A DNA stretch of 64,000 nt from Cephalotus follicularis (taxonomy: Eukaryota > Streptophyta > Magnoliopsida > Oxalidales > Cephalotaceae). The notes under the pieces are model-generated. The model was not told the DNA's origin. It was given only the letters and a program-made list of their open reading frames with translations, and ran no database searches. A program made the position numbers and the translations under genes. The stretch spans positions 694,427-758,426 of the forward strand of contig BDDD01000267.1 of assembly GCA_001972305.1 (NCBI GenBank), written 5' to 3'. Of the stretch, positions 43,166-53,249 are shown piece after piece (within the stretch, counting starts at the first letter, position 1; each line of letters begins with the position of its first letter).

Positions 43166-43465
43166 TGTGACAGGAATGAACCGGATCCATCGAAAAGGAG
43201 AAAAGTATGGCTGTGCTATCTTTGAACCTAATTACATGAGGCGCCTTTTGATGGATTGGCTGAAGAGTTAGTGGAAACTCCAAGGTTAAGCGTGCTATGC
43301 TTAGGGCAAAACCAGGATGGGTGACCTCCTGGGAAGTCTGACCAATCCATCAAGTAGGACAAAATCGTGATGACCCACGTGGAAACGCAGATGTATGGGC
43401 GTTGTATGTTCTGCATAGGACGAAAGCGGACAATTTCTCGTGTGGTTAATAATCAGGTCGTTACA
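43166..43465 (+). repeat. Cassandra LTR 2 (300 bp) with 5S-like domain
   Basis: Starts TGTGACAGG and ends GTCGTTACA. The 5S-like boxes are GGTTAAGCGTGCT at 43284-43296 (first base of the A box changed) and a C box at 43314-43338 that matches the plant 5S sequence throughout. Confidence 0.9.
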
Positions 43466-44679
43466 TTATGCATATGGATATGTATGGCATGCAGGTATTT
43501 CTATACCCATATAGTTTTATTTTATGTCTATTTATAGTATTTATATGTATGGGGGTGGATTTTATAGTAGAGACTATAAATAGAACCTTTTAACTCATTT
43601 CTCTCATTTTCTCACTCTCTTCTCTCTCTCTCTTCTAGACTCTTATAGGTAAATTCTTTTCTTTGTTCTTTCTTTCAATGTCAATGCTTTAGGTAATTTC
43701 GTTTTTCTATCTATATATACAAATCTCTCCCAAAACTCACCCAAATAGCAGTTTTAGCATGAAAAATCAAAGGCTTATGGTATATATTTGGTTGAGGACT
43801 TGATTGACACAAGATTGGAGCTCCATAAGCCAAAAACTTGAGTTCTCTCTCCAATTTCTAACCTAGAGAGCAAGAACAAGCTCTGATATTTGGTAGAAAC
43901 CTTCTCTAACTAAATATGCTATGATTTACACATGTATGCGCATATATGAACTTTTTTTATGGATTGAAATTGAATGAATTGGTATGTTAGAGAGATCATG
44001 GTTTATAAGCTAATTAGGGGGTTTTAGACCTAAAATGGAAATGGATGGATTAAAATGATTAAAAATGGTTTTAATGGCATAGAAATGACTAACAGGACTT
44101 GTATTGAACTTGGATTGAAAATATTTGAAGAAAAGAGTTGGATTTGCAAAGTTTTTTGGAAGAACCCTAGTTCTGCCGCGCTAAGCGTCGACAGTCATGC
44201 TCTCTAAGTGTCACCGCTTAGCCTTGTTCAAAAAGGAAATTGTTCTACAAACCAATGGCGCTTTGCTTTTCTAACAGCACTTAGCCTAACCGACAACACT
44301 TAGTCCATAAGTGTCGCAGTTTAGTCCAGCTTTCTAAAATTTTCACAGCATTGTACCAAACCGTTGACGCTTGAGTCTTAATGGTCAACGCTTAAGCTTT
44401 AAGCATCACCGCTTAAGACTAAGGTGTCGCAGCTTTGGCCGACAATTTTTCCATAAATGATTTCAAAGCACGTTTTTCAAAGAACTTTCTCACGAGTCCT
44501 TTTCTAGGGTTGTGTAAGGTCAAGATTGGGTTTCTTGCCAGGTTTTTAAATATGATAGAGTAATGAAAAATGGTATAGTAAAGTCTATAGATGTGTTTAC
44601 CATAGATTGAATTGTAACTCCTCGTCAGGTACGTGGCATCGATCTACAGTCGATCGAGCCCTCTATTAGAGTTACTCAT

Positions 44680-44910
44680 AGTATGTGATTGGTTGAGCTC
44701 CTACAGGCCTACCAATAGGCAACCAATTCTAGTCGAGCTCCTATTGGTCTACCGATCGATGACTAGATGTCTATTCCTATATCTTGTGCCCCTTCGGGAG
44801 GATTTAGACACGTGTATGGATAGGATACGAACCTCATGGCCGGTTGAGCTCCTATCGGTCTACCGGTAGGCAATTGGGTCTAGTAAGCTCCTATCGATCT
44901 ATCGGTAGGC
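44680..44910. repeat. Hairpin array in family-X LTR copy 1
   Basis: Repeated motif TTGAGCTCCTAT-TCTA-x-TAGGCAA at irregular 40-90 bp spacing. The clearest hairpins are CCTATCGGTCTACCGGTAGG at 44851-44870 and CCTATCGATCTATCGGTAGG at 44890-44909, each an 8 bp stem with loop TCTA and one G-T pair. Confidence 0.75.
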
Positions 44911-45716
44911 ACTAAATGTCTAGCCCTCGAGATTGCACTGGGTTCTAGACTCATGTTGTTACGGTATGGTACAAATGATTATATGATAGTATGCTACGAC
45001 ATTACGGATGGATGTATGGATCTATAACTAGTTGAGCTCATATGGGCTTACTTGTAGGCAACTTGTTCTATTAAGCTTGCATCGGTCTATTGGTAGGAGC
45101 GCACTATATGTTCTTAACCTTGAGCTTTTGCCGGGTTGGACTTACGAGTACTGTATGCTTAGGTTAACTACTTGTATATGTTGGTATGTGATAATGTATA
45201 TATCTAGTTAACTTCCTATTTGTCTGATAAATGTATGGATATGAGTGTATTATTAGGCTAACGGTCTATATATAAACTGGTATGAGACAGTTTTATATAT
45301 AGATTTGTTAATCGCAATTAGTCATGCATTATGCCATGACATGTATTGATATCTGCTATACTTGTACATATCATCAACATAGGGGTTGTGTTTTTGCGAA
45401 GCCTTTAGGCTGACTCATCCTTCAGGATGGGGCATTTTTATGTGTTGAGGTACAGATAGATCTGCAGTTGGTGGAAGTGGTCATGGGCACGAGGATCAGT
45501 GATGGCATGGATGGATGGATCATAGATGCAAGGATGCTTGTTTTACTATGAGTTTTCATGTTATATTTTAAGAACTTGTAAGGATTTGTAAAAAATGATG
45601 TTTTATTGTTTAAGTATGACATGTATTGCATATGAATGGTTTTACTAGTACCCGACTTAAGTGTTTGAACGAATTTGACTGACGTCACGGACCCCCTACA
45701 GGTTCAGGGTGTCACA

Positions 45717-45727
45717 TCTTGTGCCAC

Positions 45728-45765
<38 letters not shown>

Positions 45766-47000
45766 TTGAAGTCTTCATAGTCAGTGCAATCCCATTGTTT
45801 AATGAGTCAACACTCCCCAATAGTCTTTCATTTTCACATAACAAGGTAGTCACATCATCCAACTTCAACGTAGATTTGCCTGCTAACATCGTTTGAACTA
45901 ATGGCCTATAAGATCTAGATAAGGAAGAAAACAACAACAATGCCTTTTCTTCTTCCTTTAGCTCATCCTCAGAAATATTTAATAATTGAGACATTATCTT
46001 ATTAAATTCATTGAGATGATTATTTAGACTCGCACATCTATCCAAGCTCAACGAATATAAATCCATCTTCAAACACAATCTATTTGTCAACGACTTTGAA
46101 GTATAGATATTCTTGAGTTTTCTCCTTAAATTCTTCGGTGTGGTCTCCTTCAACACACTATACTTGATTTCATGAGCAAGAGTTAACCTGATTGTGCTGA
46201 CCACTTTCTTCTGAATTTTTTGTCAATCTCTATCAGTAACCTCATTCGGCCTTTGTCTTCTAATGCCCAATCAATGCCTTGAATGGTACTTTACCACTAA
46301 GTAAAATTGTTATTTCCATCAAATAAAGGAATCTCAAATTTAGACATACATTCCATCATAGTCGTCTAAGCAGCAAATCCCCAACTTTAATAGAAGAACC
46401 TTCAGTAGCGAAAACTCTAAAACTTTTGAACCTGCCTCTAATACCACTTTTTTAGTAATTGAAGAGCAATTCTCTGCGCATAAACACAACAAATAACAAA
46501 TCAACAAAAATAAACAACACAATAATTTTTGCGTGGCTCGGCCAACTCACAAATGCCTATATTCATGGTTTCCACTAAAACTTCAATGCAAATACAACTT
46601 TTTAAAAAGAGAAAATTTACAAAAAAATCACCACACTCACTACCCAAAAGCCTAGTTTCACCATTTGTAATAGCCCAACTCACTTTGTTATTTGATATAC
46701 TAGAAATTTATGAGTAAATAAAATTCACACACACAATCCTTATAGATAGGGTAAGGCCAACCCTTAACTCCTTACAACTAACCGATGTGAGATTTGAGGC
46801 GTTTTTCCAATAGACAATGATAGAGACAAACTGAATCTACCAATTATCGAGCGATGTCAAATCGGGTTTGTGCTTAAGAGACTTATGTAATTTCCTAGCA
46901 TCGGTTTTTAACCATAATTTATGTGATTCAATACTGATATATGGGATGATAGAGCTTTAGACAATGGTATATTCAGACCGTGCTATTTCTAGTATAAATC
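45717..47000 (-). mobile_element. Copia fragment: gag, PBS and part of 5' LTR
   Basis: The minus strand has a Copia LTR-like region right of about 46455, a primer-binding-like TGGTATTAGAGGCAGG at 46431-46446, a decayed gag N-terminus (ECMSKFEIPLFDG at about 46350-46310) and a gag body 46204-45717 with HEIKYSVLKETTPKNLRRKL, LNEFNKIMSQLLN and RSYRPLVQTML. This order fits the 5' third of a Copia element. It is cut at 45717 by the family-X LTR end, next to a (GA)n tract. No second LTR found. Confidence 0.72.
45731..45763. repeat. (TC)n microsatellite in Copia gag
   Basis: About 16 TC units. On the minus strand it is read as alternating Arg-Glu within the gag frame, so the frame stays open through the repeat. 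Confidence 0.92.
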
Positions 47001-47320
47001 TGTAACGTCCCGAAATGACCCCCTCCTTGCTTTACCATATATTACATCATATTGTCTTGATATATAGATATTATGAAAATGATTATGCGTGAGATTATGA
47101 TATGGATTGGGGTAATACCCATATGGAGTGATAAGTGTTTATATGAAATGTTGTACGGTGATTGGGGCATTAATTGACCGTATTTGAACATATACCTGTG
47201 TAGGCATGTTCAGAGATATTTAAATGTTATATGTGTATACATGAGGGATAACATGTGGGTAGTTTGTTGCATATGAGAGATGTGAGCATTTTGAGGTTAA
47301 AAAAGAGAACCAAGAAAACC

Positions 47321-47328
47321 TATAAATA
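47321..47328 (+). promoter_or_regulatory. LTR TATA box with (TC)n leader
   Basis: TATAAATA in CCTATAAATAGAAAC, about 320 bp into the LTR, followed 35-40 bp later by about 45 bp of TC dinucleotides. Copy 1 has the same layout (TATAAATA at 43575, then a CT-rich run). Confidence 0.6.
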
Positions 47329-47361
47329 GAAACTCATTTCCCCTTTTTCTTCATTTCTCAC

Positions 47362-47412
<51 letters not shown>

Positions 47413-48479
47413 TATCTCTATCTCTCTCTCTAAACCAACCCCTTCTCTCTCTCTAACCATTACTTCTCCAAAACTTGAAGACTTAGAACCTAAATGACCA
47501 TGGGAACAAGGGGTAGTTAATAGAAGCTAGAGACTTGAGTTTCTCCTCCTCTATCTGATAGATTCTTCAGTTAAATCTTTGAATTGAACGGTAGGAATTT
47601 CTCTACCTAAAATGCATTGGAATGATTTATTGCTTTATGATATGCATGGATTTTAGTGCCTTGATGAGCACTCGTGTTTGTTTGTGATAGGATCGAGTAG
47701 AATGGATTGAAACGAATTAAAATGTTCATTGAAAATTGACTTATAGATCCATTGCACCCCTTTTCAGATCTAGTGACCTTCTGACGGTTCATACGACTTG
47801 ATCTATTGATATGTCACCCCTAGACATGTCTAGATCTTGTCCCTTAAGTTTCGTTTCAAACGGATTTGAGAAAGATGGCAAAAACCTAAAGTTAAGCTCG
47901 GATTGAGCTTTGGCAAAACCTGCTTTCTAGTCCATCCATTTGACTAGAAGGGGCTCAACAGTCGACTGGTGCCTCACCAGTTGACTAATGATGCCTACCA
48001 ATCGACTGGTCTGCTGTTTTTACCCCAAAAATGTTGTTTTCAAATGTTTTCTCAAACGGTTTTCAATGGGAGTTTTCCAAGACTCAAATAAAAGTATCTT
48101 AAACATGTTTTTACATACTTTGATATGTTTAACAAATATTTTGACCAATTTAATGAAAGAGTTTTGAAAAGTAAATTTTTACAAAAATTTTCTCCGAAGT
48201 AACTCGTTTGAGACCTTTAACCTGCTTTCCTCAAACGATCTTCTTTGTGGACCTTTTAAATGTGAATTTAACCTATATAAACATAATTTTACACTGAGTG
48301 AATGATTCTTTAAAATATTTTCTACTATGGCTTAGTAAAGGATAAAAGAGAGTTTATAGATGTGTTCACCGTAGAGTGAACTGTAACTTTTAGTCAGATA
48401 TGCTAGACATTGATCTACAATCGATTGATCCCTCTGCTAGAGTTACACATGGTGCCTAATTGGTCGAACTCATATTGGT

Positions 48480-48845
48480 CTACGAATAGGCAACCAATTC
48501 TAGTCGAGCTCCTATTGGTCTACTGGTAGTCGACTAGGTGTATAACCCTTAAGTTTGTGTTGCCTTCGGGGGGTGTATGGATATGGTTGATCTCCTGACT
48601 AGTTGAGCTCCTATTTGTCTACCAATAGGCATCTGGATATATTTGAGCTCCTATCGATATATTGGTAGGCAACTGGATGTCTAAGCCTCGAGCTTGCTCT
48701 AGGTTCTAGACTCATGACAGAGCGGTACGGTATGACGGTATGTTATGGTATGACTTGTATGGATCTGTAACTAGTTGAGCTCCTATAGGTTTGCCTGTAG
48801 GCAACTTGTTCTAGTTGAGCTCCTATCGGTCTACCGGTAGGCAAC
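48480..48845. repeat. Hairpin array in family-X LTR copy 2
   Basis: At least four intact hairpins: 48610-48629 (CCTATTTG/CCAATAGG, one mismatch), 48650-48669 (CCTATCGA/TTGGTAGG), 48782-48801 (CCTATAGG/CCTGTAGG) and 48822-48841 (CCTATCGG/CCGGTAGG). Loops are four bases, mostly TCTA. Decayed members lie between. Confidence 0.75.
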
Positions 48846-49634
48846 TAGATGTCCTTAACCTCAAGCTTTTGCCAGGTTGAACTTACAGATATTGTATGTT
48901 AGGTTAACCACTTATATTTGCTGGTATGAGACATTGTATATATCTAGTTAACCTTCTGATTGTCTGATAAATGTATGGATAGAAGTGTATGCATAGGTTA
49001 ACGAATTATGCATATGCTTGTATGGGACGGTTATATACATGATTCAGTTAACCGCAATTGTTATTACGCATCATGACATGACACGTTTATGACTGTAATA
49101 TTTGTTCATTCATGTTATAGATATAATTGTTTATGAATGTTCATTCATTCTTTATGCATAGGGTTATGTCATGCTTGGTCTTATGGCTAACCCATCCTTC
49201 GTGATGGGGCACCTATATTGTGTTCAAGTTTAGATGAGATAGGGGCAAGTAGCAGTGGTCACGGACATAGAGACCAATGATGAAAATTGCAGAGAGCATG
49301 GGTTCGAAGAAGATGTTTTAATTTTATGCATGCATGAAACTGTTCAGTTATGTAATGGATTGTATGACTTACGAGTTGTAAAACATGTCAAGTTTCTAAA
49401 CTGATGGTATGGACTTATGTATGACATGATAAGGAATTGTGCGCGTTGTATGGACTTATGGTATTAATGTTTAAGTATGTTTGAATGGACACGCACATAA
49501 GTAATGCTAAAGTTTTAAAGTTATTATAGTTTTTCGCTGTATAGAATAGACTTAACTAGTACCCGACTCAATGATTAAGTGACTAAACAGATGCTTGTGA
49601 TGTCTCAGACACCCTGCGGGCTCGGGGTATCATA

Positions 49635-51442
49635 AAATCTAACAATAGTTTCTAATGTAGTATTTTTTGTATTTGTTTTTCAATTTTTTGTTATTGTAGT
49701 TGTTTTTCGTTCGTTTTTATGTATGCAAAATGTCTACTAGATGGTTACGGTGTTGGCTATTATTATTGTCTACTGATTGATCCAGTTTATTAATTAGCCT
49801 TGCTTATTAAAAAAAAGAAGAGTAATGCTAAACATCTTGACATGTTTACTAACTTTTTTTTTTATCTCAAAACATGTATGGCAACGAGTGTGAAGAAGCA
49901 TATGAAAGATTTCAAGATGAATTTTCAGTACTGAATTAGTAACAATCTCTTTCTCTCGAGTGTCATTCTGATCAATCATTCAAAACACATTGGTATGTCT
50001 CAATATTTTTCATAAATGAATAAATGTATGTCTTGTATAATGACACACACGTATTGAGATGAAAACATTGATAAATATATTGAGATATCCAGTATTATTG
50101 TAAGAAAAAAATTTAACATAGGACTAGGTCCACTAGTAGCATGTTTTCTTCGTTAACACATTTCACGCAAAATATTAGGTGTTTGAAAGAGATTAAAGTA
50201 ATTACTTTTTATTGTATGTTGAGATAGAATTGTTAAAAGGCTGTAATTAATGTTACTGGAAAATTTGGTCCGATGCATTATTTTTGATAGCTGAAGTTAT
50301 GGGCCTTAAATATCATATTGCCATCTATTTAGATATATTGTTTTTTGGAGCTGAAGTTATGGGCCTAAAATATCATATTGTCATCTATTTTTCTTTAGCA
50401 TCAAAGTGTAAATGGATCTCGACTCATCAGGCAAAGCCCAATATTAAAAAAAACCGGATTAAAATATTCCATACATCTATCATTTTGATTTTATATTATG
50501 ATGGGCCCTATACGTAATATTTACTAAATTCTCAAATCACAACAACGAATTTATAGGTACATAAGGTGTAATGACTCGTCTTAACTCCTGTAAAGTAATT
50601 CTGCGTACTTTGATGTTAAGAGATGACTCTTGTATCTCATACGTAACAATTTTATTTTTATAGTCTTATTCCCAAAAGACATCTCACCAATTTGGTAGAG
50701 GTTTTAACGTATAAACTTTAATCCATGATGTCCTCGCCAAGAGAAAAGCCAAATGAGACAATCATACACATTCCAAATTGTTAGAATTTTACCAGTATGG
50801 ACTAACTTAGATTAATATTTTTATGTTGTAAAAATGGGTTGAATGATTCAAGCACATGAATTGGCGGTTCATAAAATTTGTGTCTAAGTTTATCTCAATA
50901 TTCAAATTAATAAAGTAAATGTGGTATGAATAGGTGTAGTTTCTGATTAACGGTTGGACACCTTAATAAGGGCTCAAACTTGTTAAAACATACAATAGGC
51001 TAGGTCCCCTATCCCATTTATAGATACATCCTAATTGTCCCGTTAAGGTTCATAGATTAATTGATTGTTTAGCTGTATTATAGGACATTCTTGGATAGAC
51101 ACAGTCTATGTGCAAACAACCAATGATATGAATCCATATCAATAGTTCATGACAGTTAATTTACTATATTTTTATTTGATGTGTGCTCTTATAATTGGTT
51201 GTGTCTAAGTAAGTTGTGTCCACCAAATAATCTTTTGTATTATAGAGAGGGAGGGAAAGACCAATTCCTAGTGAACAATTGATCATGCCAAATCAAGGTT
51301 TAAAGTTTTTCGATAATCTCCATGGCATCAAATGGCTGATTTTTCAACATAGATATCATGACAAACTGCTAACAGCTCTAATAACCATCTACAAATAGGA
51401 ATTAGGAGAGCTTCTAAGAGTTGGCATTAAACAAAGAGCTAA
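49635..51442. other. AT-rich intergenic sequence
   Basis: No gene recognised. A 60 bp unit is duplicated in tandem (50281-50340 and 50341-50400) with a well-kept 41 bp core, GCTGAAGTTATGGGCC onward. 50779-51300 resembles Copia LTR sequence in composition (starts TGTTAGAATTTTACC), but no partner repeat supports it. Confidence 0.45.
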
Positions 51443-53228
51443 TGACATGCCCGGACCCAGCTTGCTGGGATCCGTCGCACCCACTATGAAACCAAATCTC
51501 TCATTAAAGACTTACTTCGTAGGTTCAGCATAACAGAGTTTCAGAAATACATTTTTAAACAGAAGAATTTCGTTGAAAAGTTGAAAATAATTATAACTCT
51601 TAAATTTTTACGAAAATCGGGCATGTAGTATCCGTTTATCGGACTATACCCCCTGAAAAGAAAATCACAGTTTATAACCATCAACAACCACACTCCCAAA
51701 GGAGGAAATCAACAATTTATAAAGTGGGTTCAGCCCTCAACAGACCACAAGAGAAAAAAAAATAGAAAACATGCATGGGTTGGGCTCCGCCTCAACCATA
51801 TTATCAAAGCTTAAATCATAAATAGGGCTCAGCCCTTCTAAACAAAACCATAATAACATTTATTTAAAAACATAAGAAATGCATAAATTTAAATGCTAAT
51901 GTCATAGATGATATGCATATGTGGAGACTCTGGTAGGCATGCCCTTGTGGTCTCACCTTAGCAGACTGACCGACTTCAGCTGACAGAGTTCAGCAGACTA
52001 ACATGTCAGAACTAAAAACAAAAACAGAGGAGGGGTTAGTCCACAGGACTAGTGAGATGAAACAAAAGACTCGGAAAGAGTTTTGCTCGCATAAAAATGT
52101 GCAAAAATAGTTATAACCAGAAGAATAAAACAAATAAACAGAATTTCAGAAACAGAATGAAAATCAGAAATCTGATTTATAAAACATGTTAAAACAGCTT
52201 TAACAAAATGTCAGAAATAGAAATTAAATCGAAAATCCGATTTATCAAACCGATTTTTAAACAAGAATTAACAGAATCAGCAGAAGTTCAGATTTTTATC
52301 AGAAGAAGATTTATCATTAGAAAACTCAGATATATGTAATAATCAGCAGAGTTTAAAACATAAATAAATAAATATATAAATATGCAATGGGTCTACTAGG
52401 TGAGGTTGATGTATGGGCCCCGTCGAGTCGAACGTCCAACAAAACAGAAAGGCAATGATACCGTCTATCAAAGCATCAGAACAGATAGCCTACCGTGTAG
52501 ACAGTGCCTCTCATGGGCAACAAAAGTATAAATAATACAATACCCTCAAGATATATTTAAACAGATTTCAGAGATACAGAAATCACCAATACTTCAAAAC
52601 AGATTTCAAACAGATTTCAAAACCATCTTCAGACAGATTCAAACAGATACAAAAATCCTTTTTCTTTCAGAAATCGTCAACACTTCAAAACAGACTTAAA
52701 ACAGATTTAAATAGATACGAAAATCATTTTTCTTATAAAATATAGATATAACCGAAAATAACGTTATATTATGACTATCATTATGCGAGCATTTTGAAAA
52801 CATCAAAGAATATAGGGATAAGTCCATTATTGCTCCGTGAACTTTACACATTGTGTCACGTTGGCTCCCGAACTTTTTTTTTGTGTCAAAGTTGCCCCCA
52901 AACTCTTCCCCGTTATTCACAGTTGCCTTCTGTCAAAATTTCCATCCAAAATCACCGTTAAGTGTGAGTTGGCACGTTAGGTGATATGTGGGATTTAACT
53001 GCCAGCTCATACTTAACGGTGATTTTGGATGGAAAATTTGACGGAAGGCAATTGTGAATAACGGGGAAGAGTTTGGGGGTAACTTTGACACGAAAAAAAG
53101 TTCGGGGGCCAACGTGACACAACGTGTAAAGTTCATGGGGCAATAACGGAGTTAACCCAAGAATATATCAGACATGAAAACTTAAACATATTTCAGAAAT
53201 GAAAGTTTAAAGAAGGGCGTTCCCCTTA
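51443..53228 (-). mobile_element. LTR-like remnant of the 59.4-64 kb family, interrupted by a MULE-type MITE
   Basis: 51443-52020 aligns with 59407-60000: CTTAAATTTTTACGAAAATC, GGGCATGTAGTA, CTCCCAAAGGAGGAA, GGGCTCAGCC and GGGGTTAGTCC phrases in the same order. The left end TGACATGCCCGG corresponds to TGTCACACCCG at 59407, taken as the LTR 3' end of a minus-strand element. The right limit is unclear; sequence to about 52700 is rich in AACAGATTTCA words. No coding sequence. Confidence 0.55.
52815..53158. mobile_element. Mutator-like foldback MITE, 344 bp, 9 bp TSD
   Basis: Nearly the whole element is an inverted repeat: each arm is about 150 bp, with GGGATAAGTCC at the left end and GGGTTAACTCC as the reverse complement of the right, then shared GTGAACTTTACAC, TGTGTCACGTTGG, CAAACTCTTCCCCGTTATTC and TCCAAAATCACCGTTAAGT. 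It is flanked by a perfect 9 bp duplication AAGAATATA at 52806-52814 and 53159-53167, the length typical of Mutator-like elements. No transposase; apparent open frames inside are non-coding. Confidence 0.88.
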
Positions 53229-53249
53229 CAGAACAGACCAACAAGTTAT

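Larger units (their letters stand above)
42733..43465 (+). mobile_element. Cassandra-type TRIM retrotransposon (733 bp)
   Basis: Two LTRs (42733-43092 and 43166-43465) enclose only 73 bp, with a PBS at 43095-43105. A perfect 5 bp target duplication TTATG lies at 42728-42732 and 43466-43470. Each LTR carries a segment matching the internal promoter of plant 5S rRNA, the defining trait of Cassandra. The element codes for nothing and must borrow proteins from other retrotransposons. It is inserted within the family-X LTR. A right-hand purine-rich run (AAGAAGGAAGCTAGTGGGG) before LTR2 is the probable polypurine tract. Confidence 0.93.
42645..45716 (+). mobile_element. Long LTR (family X), copy 1, carrying a Cassandra insertion
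   Basis: Starts TGTAACGCTC and ends CAGGGTGTCACA; without the Cassandra insertion it is about 2.33 kb. It aligns with 47001-49634 in the order TATAAATA box (43575-43582), CT-rich leader, hairpin cassette (about 44165-44440), CTACAGTCGATCGA region and hairpin array (44680-44910). Flanks TATTG (42640-42644) and TCTTG (45717-45721) differ at one base and may be a target duplication, but the sequence to the left does not continue the Copia gag seen on the right, so that is unsure. No internal region: probably a solo LTR. Confidence 0.7.
47001..49634 (+). mobile_element. Solo LTR of family X, copy 2 (2634 bp), perfect 5 bp TSD
   Basis: Starts TGTAACGTCCC and ends CTCGGGGTATCATA; copy 1 ends AGGGTGTCACA, so two transitions have altered the terminus. 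AAATC flanks it at 46996-47000 and 49635-49639. It has a TATAAATA box at 47321-47328, a (TC)n leader at 47364-47410, a GTCGACTGG hairpin cassette near 47950-48015 and a hairpin array at 48480-48845. No internal coding region. Confidence 0.83.

Noticed and set aside
52696-53143. Small protein genes on the minus strand
   Set aside because: They lie in the arms of the Mutator-like foldback; the translations are mirror readings of the inverted repeat.
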